Numbered from the stretch's first letter, positions 32,868-43,217 are shown. The stretch is DNA of 64,000 nt from Candidatus Mycoplasma haematohominis (GCF_902712995.1 NZ_CACTIB010000031.1:1-64000); one strand, 5' to 3'. Numbers and translations are program-made. The notes: generated by a model from the sequence alone, not told the origin.

Positions 32868-33211
32868 TCGCTAAGAAAGATTTTCTTAGTGTTAGTGGAC
32901 ATGCCTATGCAGGCACTAAGGGAAATGATTTGGTTTGTGCTGCAGTCTCAGTTTTAGTTACTGGTGCTGCTGAATTATGAAAAAACAGGGAAGAAATTTT
33001 TATTACAAAAACAGTAGAAAAAAACAAAAATTTGAAAAAAGATGCAAATAATGAAAAAAATAATCTTTTAAGAGAAGAAAAATTTACATTTTTATTTAGA
33101 TTTCGGGATAGCAATTTGCCGTTAGATTTAGAATATGAGTACGCCTTCCTCAGAAGGTATCTTCGTTTGGTTGCTTCTCAGTATCCTAACAACGTAAGTT
33201 ATTCAGAGTAA
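32855..33211 (+). CDS. prp: Ribosomal-processing cysteine protease Prp
   Basis: 118 aa. Prp removes an N-terminal extension from ribosomal protein L27 in Firmicutes-type bacteria. The catalytic His and Cys are in SGHAYAGTKGNDLVCAAVSVL, the family signature, and the C-terminus AFLRRYLRLVASQYPNNV matches. The insertion rich in Lys/Asn at about 60-80 makes it slightly longer than usual. TTG start (32855) inside the rplU end, consistent with coupling. The usual next gene, rpmA (L27), is not here: a reductase follows. Confidence 0.85.
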
Positions 33212-33253
33212 ATATTTTTTTATTTTTGATAGCTTAAATTCTTTTTAAAAAAA

Positions 33254-34153
33254 ATTATTATTAGCAAACTGGATAGTGTAGCCGGCACTCACACTGGCAA
33301 TGATTGTGTCGTCACGGGCGAAACAAATATTTTTGATGCAAAAAAACAGGATCAAAGTATCAAAATTAGAAAACTTGGATTAGCTACAGAATCTTTAAGA
33401 GATACAAAGTCTCTTGAATCTTTTCTTTTAGCAGCCAACGATAGCGGTGTTGATTTTATTGATTGTGCTTGGAGATATGGTAATGAACCTTATATTGGAA
33501 TGGCATTAAGACAACTCAGACAAAAAGATAAGTCTTTTGATCTTTCTTTGCCATTTCAATCAAAAGTTTGACCTACTAAATTTAATGGAGGGATAAACAA
33601 ATCACTTAAATTTGCTTTGCAAAAAATAGGTGCCTTTAGTTGTATAGACACTTATTTCTTGCACTATCCATCTGATTCTTGGGCTGCCAATTTATTGGCA
33701 TACAAACAATTAATTGAATGTATGAACAAAGGTCAGACTAAGAAGGTTGGTCTAGGTAATTTTGACCTTGACTTGTTAGAAAGATTGTTTAAGTTTACTC
33801 AAAAGCATCCTCATACTCTTCAGCACAATCTTTCTATAAATAACCTAAATTTAGAAGTTCTCTCCTACTGTAGAAAAAATAATATTGAACTACAGGCGTA
33901 TGAGCCTTTAGGAGAGTTTAAGTCAAACTCTAAAAATCCAGTTCTCAAAGAGCTATCTCAGAAATATGAATGTTCCGTCAAAAACCTTCTTATCGCTTAT
34001 CTACTAGAACTAGGTATAGTTCCTGTAGTTCCCGTTAATTCTCCAGAAGAGATTAATGAGATAGTAAATGCTAAGAAGATTCAGATTTCTTCAGAGGATA
34101 TGGAAATTCTTAAATCTTTTAATAAGTATAAATCCAAACGAAGAAAAAGTTAG
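33254..34153 (+). CDS. Aldo/keto reductase 2, unusual start
   Basis: About 299 aa. The catalytic set is present: DCAWRYGNE, QSKVWPT, YFLHYP, and VGLGNFDLDLL, ELQAYEPLGEF as in reductase 1. No ATG, GTG or TTG precedes the conserved part; after the in-frame TAG at about 33233 only ATT triplets (33254, 33257, 33260) or CTG are available, so the start is uncertain. About 35 extra residues (SKLDSVAGTHTGNDCVVTGE) precede the region shared with reductase 1. They may be a real extension or a relic of another gene such as the missing rpmA. Confidence 0.75.
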
Positions 34154-34161
34154 TTTATTTT

Positions 34162-34401
34162 TTAACTCAATATAGTATTTTTGGATCTAGTAAGACCATT
34201 TTCTAATTTGAGAAAGTAATTATCTTGATTTTTTGATTTTGGTTCTTCTTTGGGAATGTAGTCTGCGACTATGTTAATTACATCCAAAATTAATCAACTT
34301 ATAGCCAAGATTCCATGCAGCAATCTTATAGCTCCTACACCTATAACTGGTATTGCTCCTGCTGATATTTGTCTTTTTTGACTTGTATTTAATTTTTTCA
34401 T
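34162..34401 (-). CDS. Small membrane protein
   Basis: 79 aa. Its ATG overlaps the stop of the Lys-rich gene upstream by one base, so the two are coupled. Two short hydrophobic stretches (AIPVIGVGAIRLLHGILAI; WLILDVINIVADYI), then a charged tail. One TGA-Trp. No family recognised. Confidence 0.65.
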
Positions 34402-34967
34402 TAATAGTATCAAGGCGTTCCAAATGTAACTCTATTTTGACTTCATTGAGCTGGCAATGAAAAATGTGGCTTTAAATAGTTTCTTGATTTTTCTTCGTAA
34501 TATTTGTAATTGTTTTCATCTCCATTTGTTGCTGCAACTAACTTATTTATTGTGTTCACGGAGTGATTTAATATAGCTCCGCTTGTTATAGATATAAGTC
34601 CATATTTGTTGAATTCAGAGTAGACCTCATTTTTCTTTTGAGCTTTTATTTCTTTTTCAGTTAGTGTTTTCTTCTTTTTCTTAATTGTTTTTTCATCATC
34701 TTTTTTTGGTTCGGGTGCTGCACCAGCAGCATGCATCATTCCTGAAGAAGCAGGAAATTCCTTTTTTGTTTTTTTGGCAGTTGAAGTCTTGCTTGTTTTA
34801 GTTTCAGTTTCTTTTTTATTCGTTGTACTTTTTGTTGTGTCTGTTTTTGCCGTTTTTACAACTTTTTTCTTTGCAGTTGAAGCGCCGCTTCTTTTTACTG
34901 TTTTGGTAGCTGTTTTAGTGCTTGCACCAAATAGCATTTGTTTATGTTTGATGTCTAAAAGTTGCAT
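34401..34967 (-). CDS. Lys/Thr/Ala-rich protein
   Basis: 188 aa, ATG start. Residues about 15-75 are a low-complexity basic tract built from KTAKTDTTKSTT- and KTSKTSTAKKTKK-like units, resembling the basic tails of bacterial histone-like and nucleic-acid-binding proteins. A short AAGAAPEPKK hinge, a Lys run, and a more ordered C-terminal 80 residues follow (EVYSEFNKYGLISITSGAI). A TGA-Trp near the end extends it by 14 residues. Nucleic-acid binding is only a guess from composition. Confidence 0.7.
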
Positions 34968-35195
34968 TGAATTTTCTAATTAAGTATTGTTTCGAAAATA
35001 TAAAAATGGAAGAATTAAGTTGAGGAAATAGAGGTCAAATGGGCATTAGATGATATTTGTATTAGCTTCCATTTTCTTTTTTTGCAAAAAGCACTTTTTA
35101 AAGTGTTATTTAATTCGAAATTTTGTTTATGAATTTCAAATAAGGGCGAAATTTATGAGTGTGGCTATAATTACGCAGAATTTTTCGATAATCCC
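34968..35195. promoter_or_regulatory. Divergent intergenic region with two hairpins
   Basis: 228 bases. AAAATGGAAG (35003-35012) is an exact inverted match of CTTCCATTTT (35066-35075), followed by CTTTTTTTG, a terminator-like layout on the plus strand, possibly ending a short RNA. A second hairpin CACTTT-TT-AAAGTG lies near 35092-35105, followed by TTATTT. Promoters for the Lys-rich gene (left) and family D (right) must also lie here. Confidence 0.4.
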
Positions 35196-35663
35196 ATGAT
35201 TTCAATTTTTAAAGCCTTTGCCGCTGTAGTGATAATTAGTGTTGCTGGTTATGGAATATCTAAAGCTGTAAGACCTCCATTGACTATTTTTCAAAGTAGG
35301 AAGCAAGGAAATACAGAAGGCACTATTGATCATCAGACAATATATGGTTCTTCCGATTCATGAGGCGAGATATATAAGTATGAATTGGTAAGTATGTCAA
35401 GTAAAAATGATTGGTGATGAAAAAAACAGGATATTAAGTTTTTTGGAAAAAGAGATTATTCTCGAGGTATAGGAGCTCAAGCAGAAGATAAAGATTTAGG
35501 ATTTAAGGATCTTTATTTGGGCAATAAATATATATCTGATGTTTCTACTTTTCATGTGAAACAAAAATGTCTTGAGGTTTATACTAAGCCTAAGGACAAA
35601 GATCAAGATTTATCTAAGAAACGTAGAAGAGAAATTTTCATGTTTTGCGCAAATAGAGGTTAG
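35196..35663 (+). CDS. Anchored protein, short family D relative
   Basis: 155 aa, ATG start. An N-terminal helix (FKAFAAVVIISVAGYGISKAV) ending in GYG as in family D, then a YG...WGEIYKYELV region, DWWWKKQ, an FFG motif, C-L-E-V-Y and a closing MFCANRG. That is one family D module instead of two, so it looks like a halved member at the front of the cluster. Three consecutive Trp are TGG TGA TGA. Confidence 0.72.
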
Positions 35664-35698
35664 ACAAGTGTCTATTTCTTTATTCTTGGTGATTTAAG

Positions 35699-36547
35699 AT
35701 GGATCCAGTTAAGTTAGCAGCTGGTGCAGGTGCTGCAGCATTAGTTTTGGGAGGCGGAGGATATGGAATTAGCATTTTATTCGTTAATTCGGAAATGCCG
35801 GGTTATTCTCCTTTTGTTAGTTCAGGAACAGGAACAATCAAGTATGTAGATGAGTATCCTGATTATTTTGTGGATGCAACTAAAGGAAAGAATGCTCCTT
35901 GATGGGATTGAGTTTACAAAAAAAGATATTTAGTTGATTCAGAAAATAAAGATTTTGATGGCGAGAGCAGGCCTGATCCCAAGTTATCTTTTATGAATTT
36001 AAATGCAGGTTCAGGAGAAACAAGTCAATCTATTCAGAAGGTTTGTGAAGGGATTTTTTCAGCGGATAAAGGTAAGGTTAAGAGCGGAGCGAATCAAAGT
36101 GGAGAATATGAAGAAATAGATGTTTGGAGGTATTGTACGGCTGTTAAGAAGAAACCAATATTAGTTGAACACGCAAAGAAAGATGGTAATTCAGCAACCG
36201 AGAAAGAAGATGCAGAATATACAGAAGCAACTTCTTATGGTAAACAATATAAATCACAGTTAGTTGCTACATCCGCAGAAGAAAATAAATTCTTTTGAAA
36301 GGAGCAACAAAGATTGTTTTTCCAAGTAAAAGGAAATAGAAGCGGTTCTTCTTCAGAAGATACTGATTCTATTTTTAAAAAGCTTTATGACGAACACAAA
36401 GGTAAGAAAAATATTCCCGATAATGTTCTTAGAGATAAATGCAGGTTAGCCTATGGAAAAAAGAAAGATGGAAGTGGGATCAATCCAAAAGCTATTGAAT
36501 CAGAGGTTTTTACATATTGTTCTTTGAAAAGAAGTAAAAGTGGTTAG
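35699..36547 (+). CDS. Family D paralog 1 (locus 1)
   Basis: 282 aa, starts with the family's ATGGATCC block (MDPVKLAAGAG). Gly/Ala-rich anchor (AAALVLGGGGYGISILF), then two modules. Module 1: DYFVDATKGKNAPWWDWVYKKRYLVD, KVCEGIF, WRYCTA. Module 2: KSQLVAT, FFWKEQQRLFF, LRDKCRLAYG, TYCSLKRSK. Its closest relative is the locus 2 gene at 60774, which shares YKKRYLVD/YKSRYLVN and DARPTPK-like strings. Surface exposure inferred, function unknown. Confidence 0.85.
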
Positions 36548-36586
36548 TTGTCGGGTTTAATTAAGCTGCTTTTTTGTCATCAGGTA

Positions 36587-36733
36587 TCGTTTTTGAACCA
36601 GTTAATAATTCAGGATCGAAAGCTATATTAAGGAATCGACTTAAAGATATTTGTAAAGAAAGATATAAAGGTGATTATGACTAAGCCAAAAGAAACCTTA
36701 AGATTCTGTTCTCTTCAGGGCAAACAAGATTAA
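36587..36733 (+). pseudogene. Family D C-terminal module fragment
   Basis: Two short frames encode the end of a family D or related protein: LRNRLKDICKERYKGDYD, then after a one-base shift KPKETLRFCSLQGKQD and a stop at 36731-36733. No start and no N-terminal part. The end matches ETLRFCSLAG of the genes at 36934 and 63224. It could be decay or a sequence donor for recombination. Confidence 0.7.
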
Positions 36734-36933
36734 TTAACTGTTTCTTTTGCTGCTTGTTAATTTATTTGTATTGTTTATTATTAAAAAATAATTAAGTATT
36801 TTAAAGAGTTGTGTAGAAGTTATATTTTAGGTTAGATTTTATGATTGAAAAATCTTAAAAATAAAATGTTTTTTTATTTATTTTTTTTGTATAAAAAATC
36901 TAGAATCAACAATTAAATTTCAATCAAATTACA
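36734..36933 (+). promoter_or_regulatory. AT-rich intergenic region
   Basis: 200 bases of very AT-rich DNA. A small hairpin, AGATTTT (36834-36840) with AAAATCT (36849-36855), is followed by an A- and T-rich run. Probably holds the terminator of the preceding fragment and the promoter of the gene at 36934. Confidence 0.35.
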
Positions 36934-37758
36934 TTGTTTAATTCTTTTAGAGGAACTCTTTCATTAGTTGCAGGGTCTGCTATTTTTATTTGAGTTTGCG
37001 TAAGTATTTATTCACTTAAGTCTAGAGATGTCACTTTAAACATTAGGCACAACTATAGACGTCGTTCTGGAATTGGCAAGAGATCTACTGTTCGTAAATT
37101 TATTCAAAACTCTGATCCTGGTACATTCGGTTCCGATTTCAAAAATCATTTTGTAGATGCTACTGATGCGGCTAATAATGGTTGATGAGATTGAAATTAT
37201 TCAAATAGATTTCTTAAGAATTTGGAAAGTGGGGAGGGTTATAGAAAAACTAGCGCTGTATTTCTTAAAGTTAGAAGCGCTCAGGATCTAAAGGATAAAT
37301 GTAGGGATGTTTACAAGAAGAATACTAGGAAATATATTTCTCCTATTAGCAGAAATCTAGAACAACATAAATATGAGCGTGATGTTTGAATTTATTGTTC
37401 TGAAGAAGGGCAAGTTCCTGTAACAGTGCAAGAAAGTAAAGATGTTTTCCAAGGCAGAAGTAGATTAAGTAATGTGTATTCATCAAGAATGATTTCTACT
37501 AGCTCTCCAGAAAATAGAAGATTTTGATCTAGACATGCTGCATCTTTTTATGGAGAAAAAGATAAATTGAACGGTTCAGGACAGGACGCTAAAAGTGATG
37601 AAGCTGGATTTAAAAAATTATTCCACTCAGAAACTAAAACTCTTGACTCTTTAAGGGCGTTATGTGAGAAAAATTACAATCATCTTTACAATGATGTGAT
37701 AACAGATATAGCTAAAGAGACATTGCGTTTCTGTTCTTTGGCTGGTTCTTCTGAATAG
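36934..37758 (+). CDS. Family D paralog 2 (locus 1), no MDPIK block
   Basis: 274 aa. TTG start chosen so that the anchor (FRGTLSLVAGSAIFIWVCVSIYSL) is N-terminal. A basic stretch (NYRRRSGIGKRSTVRK) follows the anchor, unlike other members. Then TFGSDFKNHFVDATDAANNGWWDW, KCRDVY, WIYCSEEG; module 2 RFWSRHAASFYGEKD, LCEKNYNHLY, ETLRFCSLAG. The FGSDF..HF(V/M)DA signature is shared with 37765, 61572 and 63224, a subgroup split between the two loci. Confidence 0.8.
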
Positions 37759-37764
37759 TAAGTT

Positions 37765-38637
37765 TTGGCTTTGAAATTTTATATTCCTGTTATAGGCGTT
37801 GGAGTTTTTGGTGTTTGTACAGCATCTTTGCTGGCAATGAAATTTCTAGGTTTGTTTTCTAGATCTGGCGAAGAGAGAAGGAAATTTAATTTATTTCTGA
37901 ATAACGAAAATGCTCCCAAACATCAATTTATTCAAAGTCCTCAATTAGCAACTTTTGGACATAACTTTAAACATCATTTTGTTGATGCAGAAAATGAAAC
38001 TAATGATGAGTGATGAAAATGGAGTTTTCAGAGTAGATATTTATTTTTCAGATCATCTGAAGTCAATGAATTAAGTGATTATTCTGAATTAAAGGCTCTT
38101 TGCAAAAACACTTACTCTAAGCAAATAGATTCTGCTGAAGTTCAAGATTACAACAAGAAATTTTTGGAGGGAGATGTTTGATTTTTTTGTTCCGTAGAGG
38201 GGCATGCTCCGGTTACTTTAGAAGATGATTTGGATGTGGTAGATTCATGCGATGAGTTTGAAGATGACGAAAACTTTCCTCCTGATCTTGTAGTTGAATG
38301 TACTGATGAAAATAGGAATAGTAAAAAAGCTTTGCAATTCTCTGTTTACGCTGATTCATTAGTTTCTATCAATGAAAATAACCGTGTTTTTTGGGAGAAT
38401 CAGTCTGCAGGGTTTTTCGATTCAGATAATGGTTTAGGAAGTAAAGCAACTTCAGATAAAGCAGGATTTAAAGATATTTTTGAAAAACGTAAGCAAGATG
38501 AGAATTTAACAGGTATTTTGAAGGGTAGATGTGCAGAAAATTACAAAAAGAAACTTGAAGAGTTAGATGAAGTAGGACTTAAGGAAGTACTTATGTTTTG
38601 TTCTATTAGAGGTTCTTATGCTGTTAAAAGCAAATAG
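37765..38637 (+). CDS. Family D paralog 3 (locus 1)
   Basis: 290 aa, TTG start 6 bases after the previous stop. Anchor FYIPVIGVGVFGVCTASLL, then a long charged segment and TFGHNFKHHFVDAENE...WWKWSF, LCKNTYSKQ, WFFCSVEG. An acidic insertion (DDLDVVDSCDEFEDDENFPPD) separates it from module 2: RVFWENQSAGFFDSDN, RCAENYKKKL, MFCSIRGS. Confidence 0.8.
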
Positions 38638-38752
38638 GTTTTAACAATATCTATTTTTTTATTATCTTCTTTGTAATTAATCTCTTTAATGTCATTTTTA
38701 AGTTTATTTTTATTAAATTGCTTTACTTTAATTAAAAGTCAAGAGAAGTTAA
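38638..38752 (+). promoter_or_regulatory. Intergenic region before 38753
   Basis: 115 AT-rich bases, a break in the array and likely promoter for the 38753-39576 pair; no distinct element recognised. Confidence 0.3.
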
Positions 38753-39571
38753 ATGGATCCAATTAAGTTGTCTGCTGGGGCTTTAGGGGTTGCGATTTTA
38801 GCTGGCGGAAGTTACGGTATTTATGATGCTGTTTCTTGGATTATGCCAGATGATTATTTGGTTTTGTCTAAATGCTCTAATAAAGGTGATTACAGTTCTG
38901 ACAATAAAGCAGGAAAGGATTATGGAAGATATTTGATTGGCGCATATGATAAGCAAAATGAAAAATGATGGAATTGATCTTATAGATGATGGCAATATGA
39001 TTTGAAGAATAATTCCAACACATTAGACGATAAATTCAACAGCTCAGACAAAATTAAGTCCGCTTTTTCTGTCAAAGAAGATAATTCAGCAGATAATGCG
39101 AAAGCTTTAAATAAGGTTTGTGAAGGGCTTTATAAGGGAAATTCTTCAGATGTAGATCCTACGTCTGGAATTAATAATTTAAAAAACAATTTTTGAAAAT
39201 ATTGTTCTTTTTTAGGAAAAAGTCCCACAACTGTTGGAGTTAAAGATGAAAAAGAGGTTTATCAAAGTGGTAAACATGGAGAGACTAAGAAAGCCAATTT
39301 GATATCTACTGTTGATCCAGAAAATTCAGTTTTCTGAGAAGTAAGAAACGAAGAATTCTTTGGTAATGATGCGGAAATTAATGGCTCAAGCGCGGACGCT
39401 ACAAACGATTCAGTATTTCACAAACTTTTTAAAACCCCTGTGGGAGAAAATAGAGGACATATAAGGGATGCTTGTAAAAAAGCATACGGTTTATCAAGCT
39501 CAGAAAGCGGATCAGATAAAGCAACAGAAGCTAATGTTCTTAAGTTTTGTTCTTTAAAAGGAAAAGAGTAA
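38753..39571 (+). CDS. Family D paralog 4 (locus 1)
   Basis: 272 aa, MDPIK start. Anchor AGALGVAILAGGSYGIYDAV. Module 1: AGKDYGRYLIGAYD, KWWNWSYRWWQYDLKNN, NKVCEGLYKGN, FWKYCSFLGK. Module 2: FWEVRNEEFFG, GHIRDACKKAYG, VLKFCSLKGK. Nearly the same throughout as the locus 2 gene at 59073, the strongest cross-locus pair in the window. Confidence 0.87.
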
Positions 39572-39575
39572 TTAG

Positions 39576-40397
39576 ATGGATCCAATTAAAGGAGCCGCTG
39601 TTTTAGGAGCAGGAGCAGTAGTAATAGGAGGAACAGGTTATGGAGTTTACAGTTATGCAACTCATGATCCTATGCCAACCGATTATGTTGTTTTTTTTGG
39701 TAGTGGCGAAACTATTTCTGGAGATGACAAAATTGGTAATTTATATGGAAATTATTTAGTTGCCACTTTCGGAAATTCTGGAAATAATAATCAGAAATGA
39801 TGAGAATGATCTTTTAGAAGATGGCAAGAGGATTCCAAGAAGGGATTAACTTTTAGTGCCGATTTTGTAGTTGAAAATGTTAAATATGCTTATAGAAATT
39901 CAACTGAAACTGACACCAGTAAAGGTGATGACAGATCTTTAAATAAAGTTTGTAAGAATGTTTTTGAAAAAGAAAAAACTAGCATAGAAACAACAGGAAG
40001 TTCGGCTACGACAAACAAAATTCTAAGAGATAATCTTTGGAAGTATTGTTCTTTCTTTGGAGAAGAACCAAAGACAATTCAAGAAGTAACAGGGGAAGAT
40101 TATGGAAACAACACTAATGGAAAAGCTAATGAAACTAAATATGTAGGGGTTAAAGGAAATGACAAGTTCTGAGAAGCTAGAAATAAAGAATTTTATGCAG
40201 ATTCAGGAGCTAAATCCGGAACTGGAGCGACAAATAATGGAGTTTTCAAAACTGAGCATACAAATAAAAAGAACGGACAAATATCAAAAGACATAAGAGA
40301 AATTTGTAAAGAAGCTTATTTAGCAGTAACAACAACAAGCAATACTCAATATCCTACAGCAGACATAACTAAGTTTTGTACTCTAGACGGAAAATAA
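39576..40397 (+). CDS. Family D paralog 5 (locus 1)
   Basis: 273 aa, MDPIK start 4 bases after the previous stop. Anchor AVLGAGAVVIGGTGYGVY. Motifs: GNLYGNYLVATFG, WWEWSFRRWQED, LNKVCKNVFEKE, WKYCSFFGEEP; FWEARNKEFYA, IREICKEAYLA, ITKFCTLDGK. The YGNYLV motif links it to the locus 2 genes at 58205, 59906 and 62366. Confidence 0.86.
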
Positions 40398-40855
40398 TTT
40401 TTAAATTAGATAAGGATAGATTTCACAGTAGTCGAACTCGATAAAAATTGTTTGTTTGTAATTTTTTTGCTTTTATTTTTTTTCATAAAAGTTAGTAATT
40501 TCAAAACTAAAAAGACATTTGTTATAGTTCTCTTCAACAGGTTTTTTAATAAGCGTATTGACTTTTTTAGCTTTACGGAAGAGGAAAAATCCTTTTTGAT
40601 TGACGAAGTCTTCTAGTTAATAAAAAACTGTTGAAGTTTGGTATTTTTTAGAAAAATCGACATTTAGTTGCGTAATAAATTTTTAAAAAAAATCAAAAAA
40701 AATAATTTAAAAAGGGCTCAAAAAATGATGTTGAACACAAATATTACTAAGTTGTCTTCCTCTTTTTTACTATTGAAGAAATAGGGAATTTAGAAATTTA
40801 AAGACAGATATTTCAAAAACTGGATCAATTATTTGAATAATTCAGAAAAGCAATC
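40398..40855 (+). other. Long non-coding gap with a 20-bp inverted repeat
   Basis: 458 AT-rich bases without a plausible gene. CTTCAACAG followed by TTTTTTAATAA (40532-40552) is matched almost perfectly in reverse by TTAATAAAAAACTGTTGAAG (40617-40636), with 64 bases between. The spacing fits a remnant of a small mobile element or a large stem-loop. The last 100 bases should carry the promoter for the gene at 40856. Confidence 0.4.
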
Positions 40856-41689
40856 ATGAATTCATTTAAATTATTTTCAGCTTTAGCAACTATTTCTTTG
40901 TGTATCGGTGTTGGTTTTGGACTCTACGATTCTTGAGCATGAGTTATGCCTGAAAACTATGAATTATTGACTTTTAGTGAAAGCGGAACTGATAAAGTAG
41001 GCCATTTTTATAAGGGATATCTAGTAGATGCATATAAGGAAAATAACAGAGATTGATGAGAGTGATCTTATAAATGATGAAATTATGATTTGAAAAATCT
41101 GCCAGATTCTATGCACGCAGATTTTAAGTCGGCAAATATTAAAGTTGCCTTTGCAAAAGCCAATGAGTCAGATAGCAGTAATGTCAACGGTTTAAATCAA
41201 GTTTGTGATTCTATTTATAAGAAAGCTAAGAATGAAGTATTTAAATCTGATAATAGTACACCTAAATTAAGCGAGAACCTGCTTAGATATTGTTCACCTA
41301 TTGTAAAAGAACCAACAGTTATTTCTGAAGCTAATGGAGTTCTGAGAAATCATCAAAAGAAAGAAGAGGTTGATGGTTATTCAAATAGTACATATGGAAG
41401 CACTTATAAAAATACATTAATTTCTGTAACTGATTCAAGAAACGATTTGTTCTGAACTCTTAAAGATAAGGAATTTTTTGGAGAGACTAGTGCTGGAATA
41501 AGTAGTACAGGCAGTCAAGATAATAATATATTCAAGAAACTACGTAGTACGGGAAATGCAAATAAGGGTCATGCAGTAAAGCGAGCTTGCAAAGAGGCGT
41601 ATTCAACATCTACCGAAAACAATAATTCTCAGGAAACAGATATCTTCAAATATTGTTCATGGTCTGGAACCAAAACGAACAATAGTTAA
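40856..41689 (+). CDS. Family D paralog 6 (locus 1)
   Basis: 277 aa, ATG start without the MDPIK block. Anchor FKLFSALATISLCIGVGFGLYDSW carries no Gly run and is more hydrophobic than its neighbours. Modules: GHFYKGYLVDAYKENNRDWWEWSYKW, LNQVCDSIYKKA, LLRYCSPIVKEP; LFWTLKDKEFFG, VKRACKEAYST, IFKYCSWSGTK. Confidence 0.84.
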
Positions 41690-41794
41690 TTTGCTGCCCT
41701 TGAATAGAAGTATTTAGTAGTTTTGTTATGGTTTTATACAACACAGGTAAATGATTCTTTTTACCTATCTCAATTGACTCCCTTTTAAAGATAG

Positions 41795-42454
41795 ATGACT
41801 TGAGTTTCAAAAGGGTTGATTGCATTAGCAAGTGCGTTAGTTGTTGGTTTAAGCAATAGTTATCTTTGGAACGTAAGTTCTGTAGGAGGTAGTTATTCAA
41901 ATGTTTATGAAAAATTGAAGTATTTTGTATTACCTGTTGAAGCAAGTGATGCTTACTGAAGGAAATTACATAGGAGTATTATTTCTTATCATCATCAGGA
42001 GAAGAAGACAGCCTGGTTTAGGTTTCAGGAACATTATGCAAGAGATAGGTTGAATATTAAGAGGGAAGCAAGGAATAGATTTAAGAATAGTCATATATTA
42101 AAAGCTTGATGTACTAGTAAGTACGAAGGGAGTATTGCGGAGAACAAGAATTTGTTGGATGATGTATTTATTTTCTGTTCTATGCCTGTTCAGGATAGCT
42201 TTAGTGTAGAAGTATTGGATTTAAATTTCAATGATCCAGCTTTTGATAGGAATTTAAAAAAGTTAGTTGGTTATTTAGGTTGAGGAAATATTAAGGATAG
42301 TGAGTTATATGAGATAGCTAAATCTGCTCATAAGAATATAGGTATAGATGTTAAAGAGAAATTGTTGTATTGATGTTTGCAAAGATATAGCGTACCTTTT
42401 AGATCAGAAGATGATGATTGGTATTTAGTTAAATCTTTTTGTTTGAAGATTTAA
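41795..42454 (+). CDS. Anchored protein distantly related to family D
   Basis: 219 aa, ATG start with TGA-Trp at codon 3. Anchor GLIALASALVVGLSNSYLW. His/Arg/Lys-rich middle (SIISYHHQEKKTAWFRF). Cys motifs are LKAWCTSKYEG, VFIFCSMPVQ, LYWCLQRYS and a final VKSFCLKI, so the Cys-aromatic spacing of the modules is kept but the rest has diverged. The last 26 bases overlap the 3' end of the convergent gene. Confidence 0.7.
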
Positions 42455-43217
42455 ATATTGACATTCAAGATTTCTTTTCTTTCTTCTTTTGTTCTTTAAG
42501 AGCTCTCTTATTATCTTCTTCTATTTTTTTATCTCTCGCATCTAGTTTTTCTTGTAACAATGGTTCCATTCATTTCATTTCCATTTCTACATCTAATTCT
42601 TTGTTGATTACTACATTATCTTCCATTTTCCCTTCCTTAGTGTTTTGTTTTATTAATTCAACTTCTATAGCTATTCAGTCTGAGACAACATTTCTGTCCT
42701 TCATTTTGTAGAGAATTACGTATCTTTTTCTTCTCTTTCTTTGTTTAGGTATGCTATCTCTTATGTTCTCTATTTTTTGTGATTTAACTGCGTTTATTTT
42801 TTCTTTGTTATTAAGTTCATTTGTCTCTTCTTCAAGATCATCAAAATATATTTTTATTTCTGAAAAATCTTGTTTTTTTATTTTTGGAGGTTTAATACCT
42901 AGTTTTTTGGCCTCTTGTTTTACTCTGAATTTATGTGCCCTGTTTAGATAGTCTTCTAAATCTGCAGGATGTACTCTTTCAAATAAAAAGTACATTTCTA
43001 TAGTTCCTCCTATCTTATTTTTTTTCTTATGGTATTCCTTTATTATCTGTCAAACGTGGTTTTTTTTCCCTCTTCTTCCGAACCTATTGAATTCCTTGTT
43101 TTCATCTTGTTTTTTCTTTTTTATGTAAATAAATGTGATTATTATTAATGCTACTGGTAAAAACAGTAGAAAGATAGAACCAAAATCGGTTCCATTTAAA
43201 ATAGAATTATTGTTCAA
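42429..43217 (-). CDS. Membrane-anchored basic protein of unknown function
   Basis: 262 aa. One N-terminal helix (GSIFLLFLPVALIIITFIYI), then KKKK, a compact domain (HVWQIIKEYHKKKNKIGGTIEMYFLFERVHP) and a highly charged helical C-terminus likely to form a coiled coil (LLQEKLDARDKKIEEDNKRALKE, kept in two parts by a Met-Trp). TTG start at 43217 is directly back to back with the rpsT ATG. No other start precedes the helix. Topology suggests a cytoplasmic domain on a membrane anchor. I do not recognise the family. Confidence 0.7.

Noticed and set aside
33254..33360. Possible L27 (rpmA) remnant in the extension of reductase 2
   Set aside because: A weak resemblance only; the hallmark L27 segment (RQRGTK-type) is absent, so no rpmA feature is annotated.
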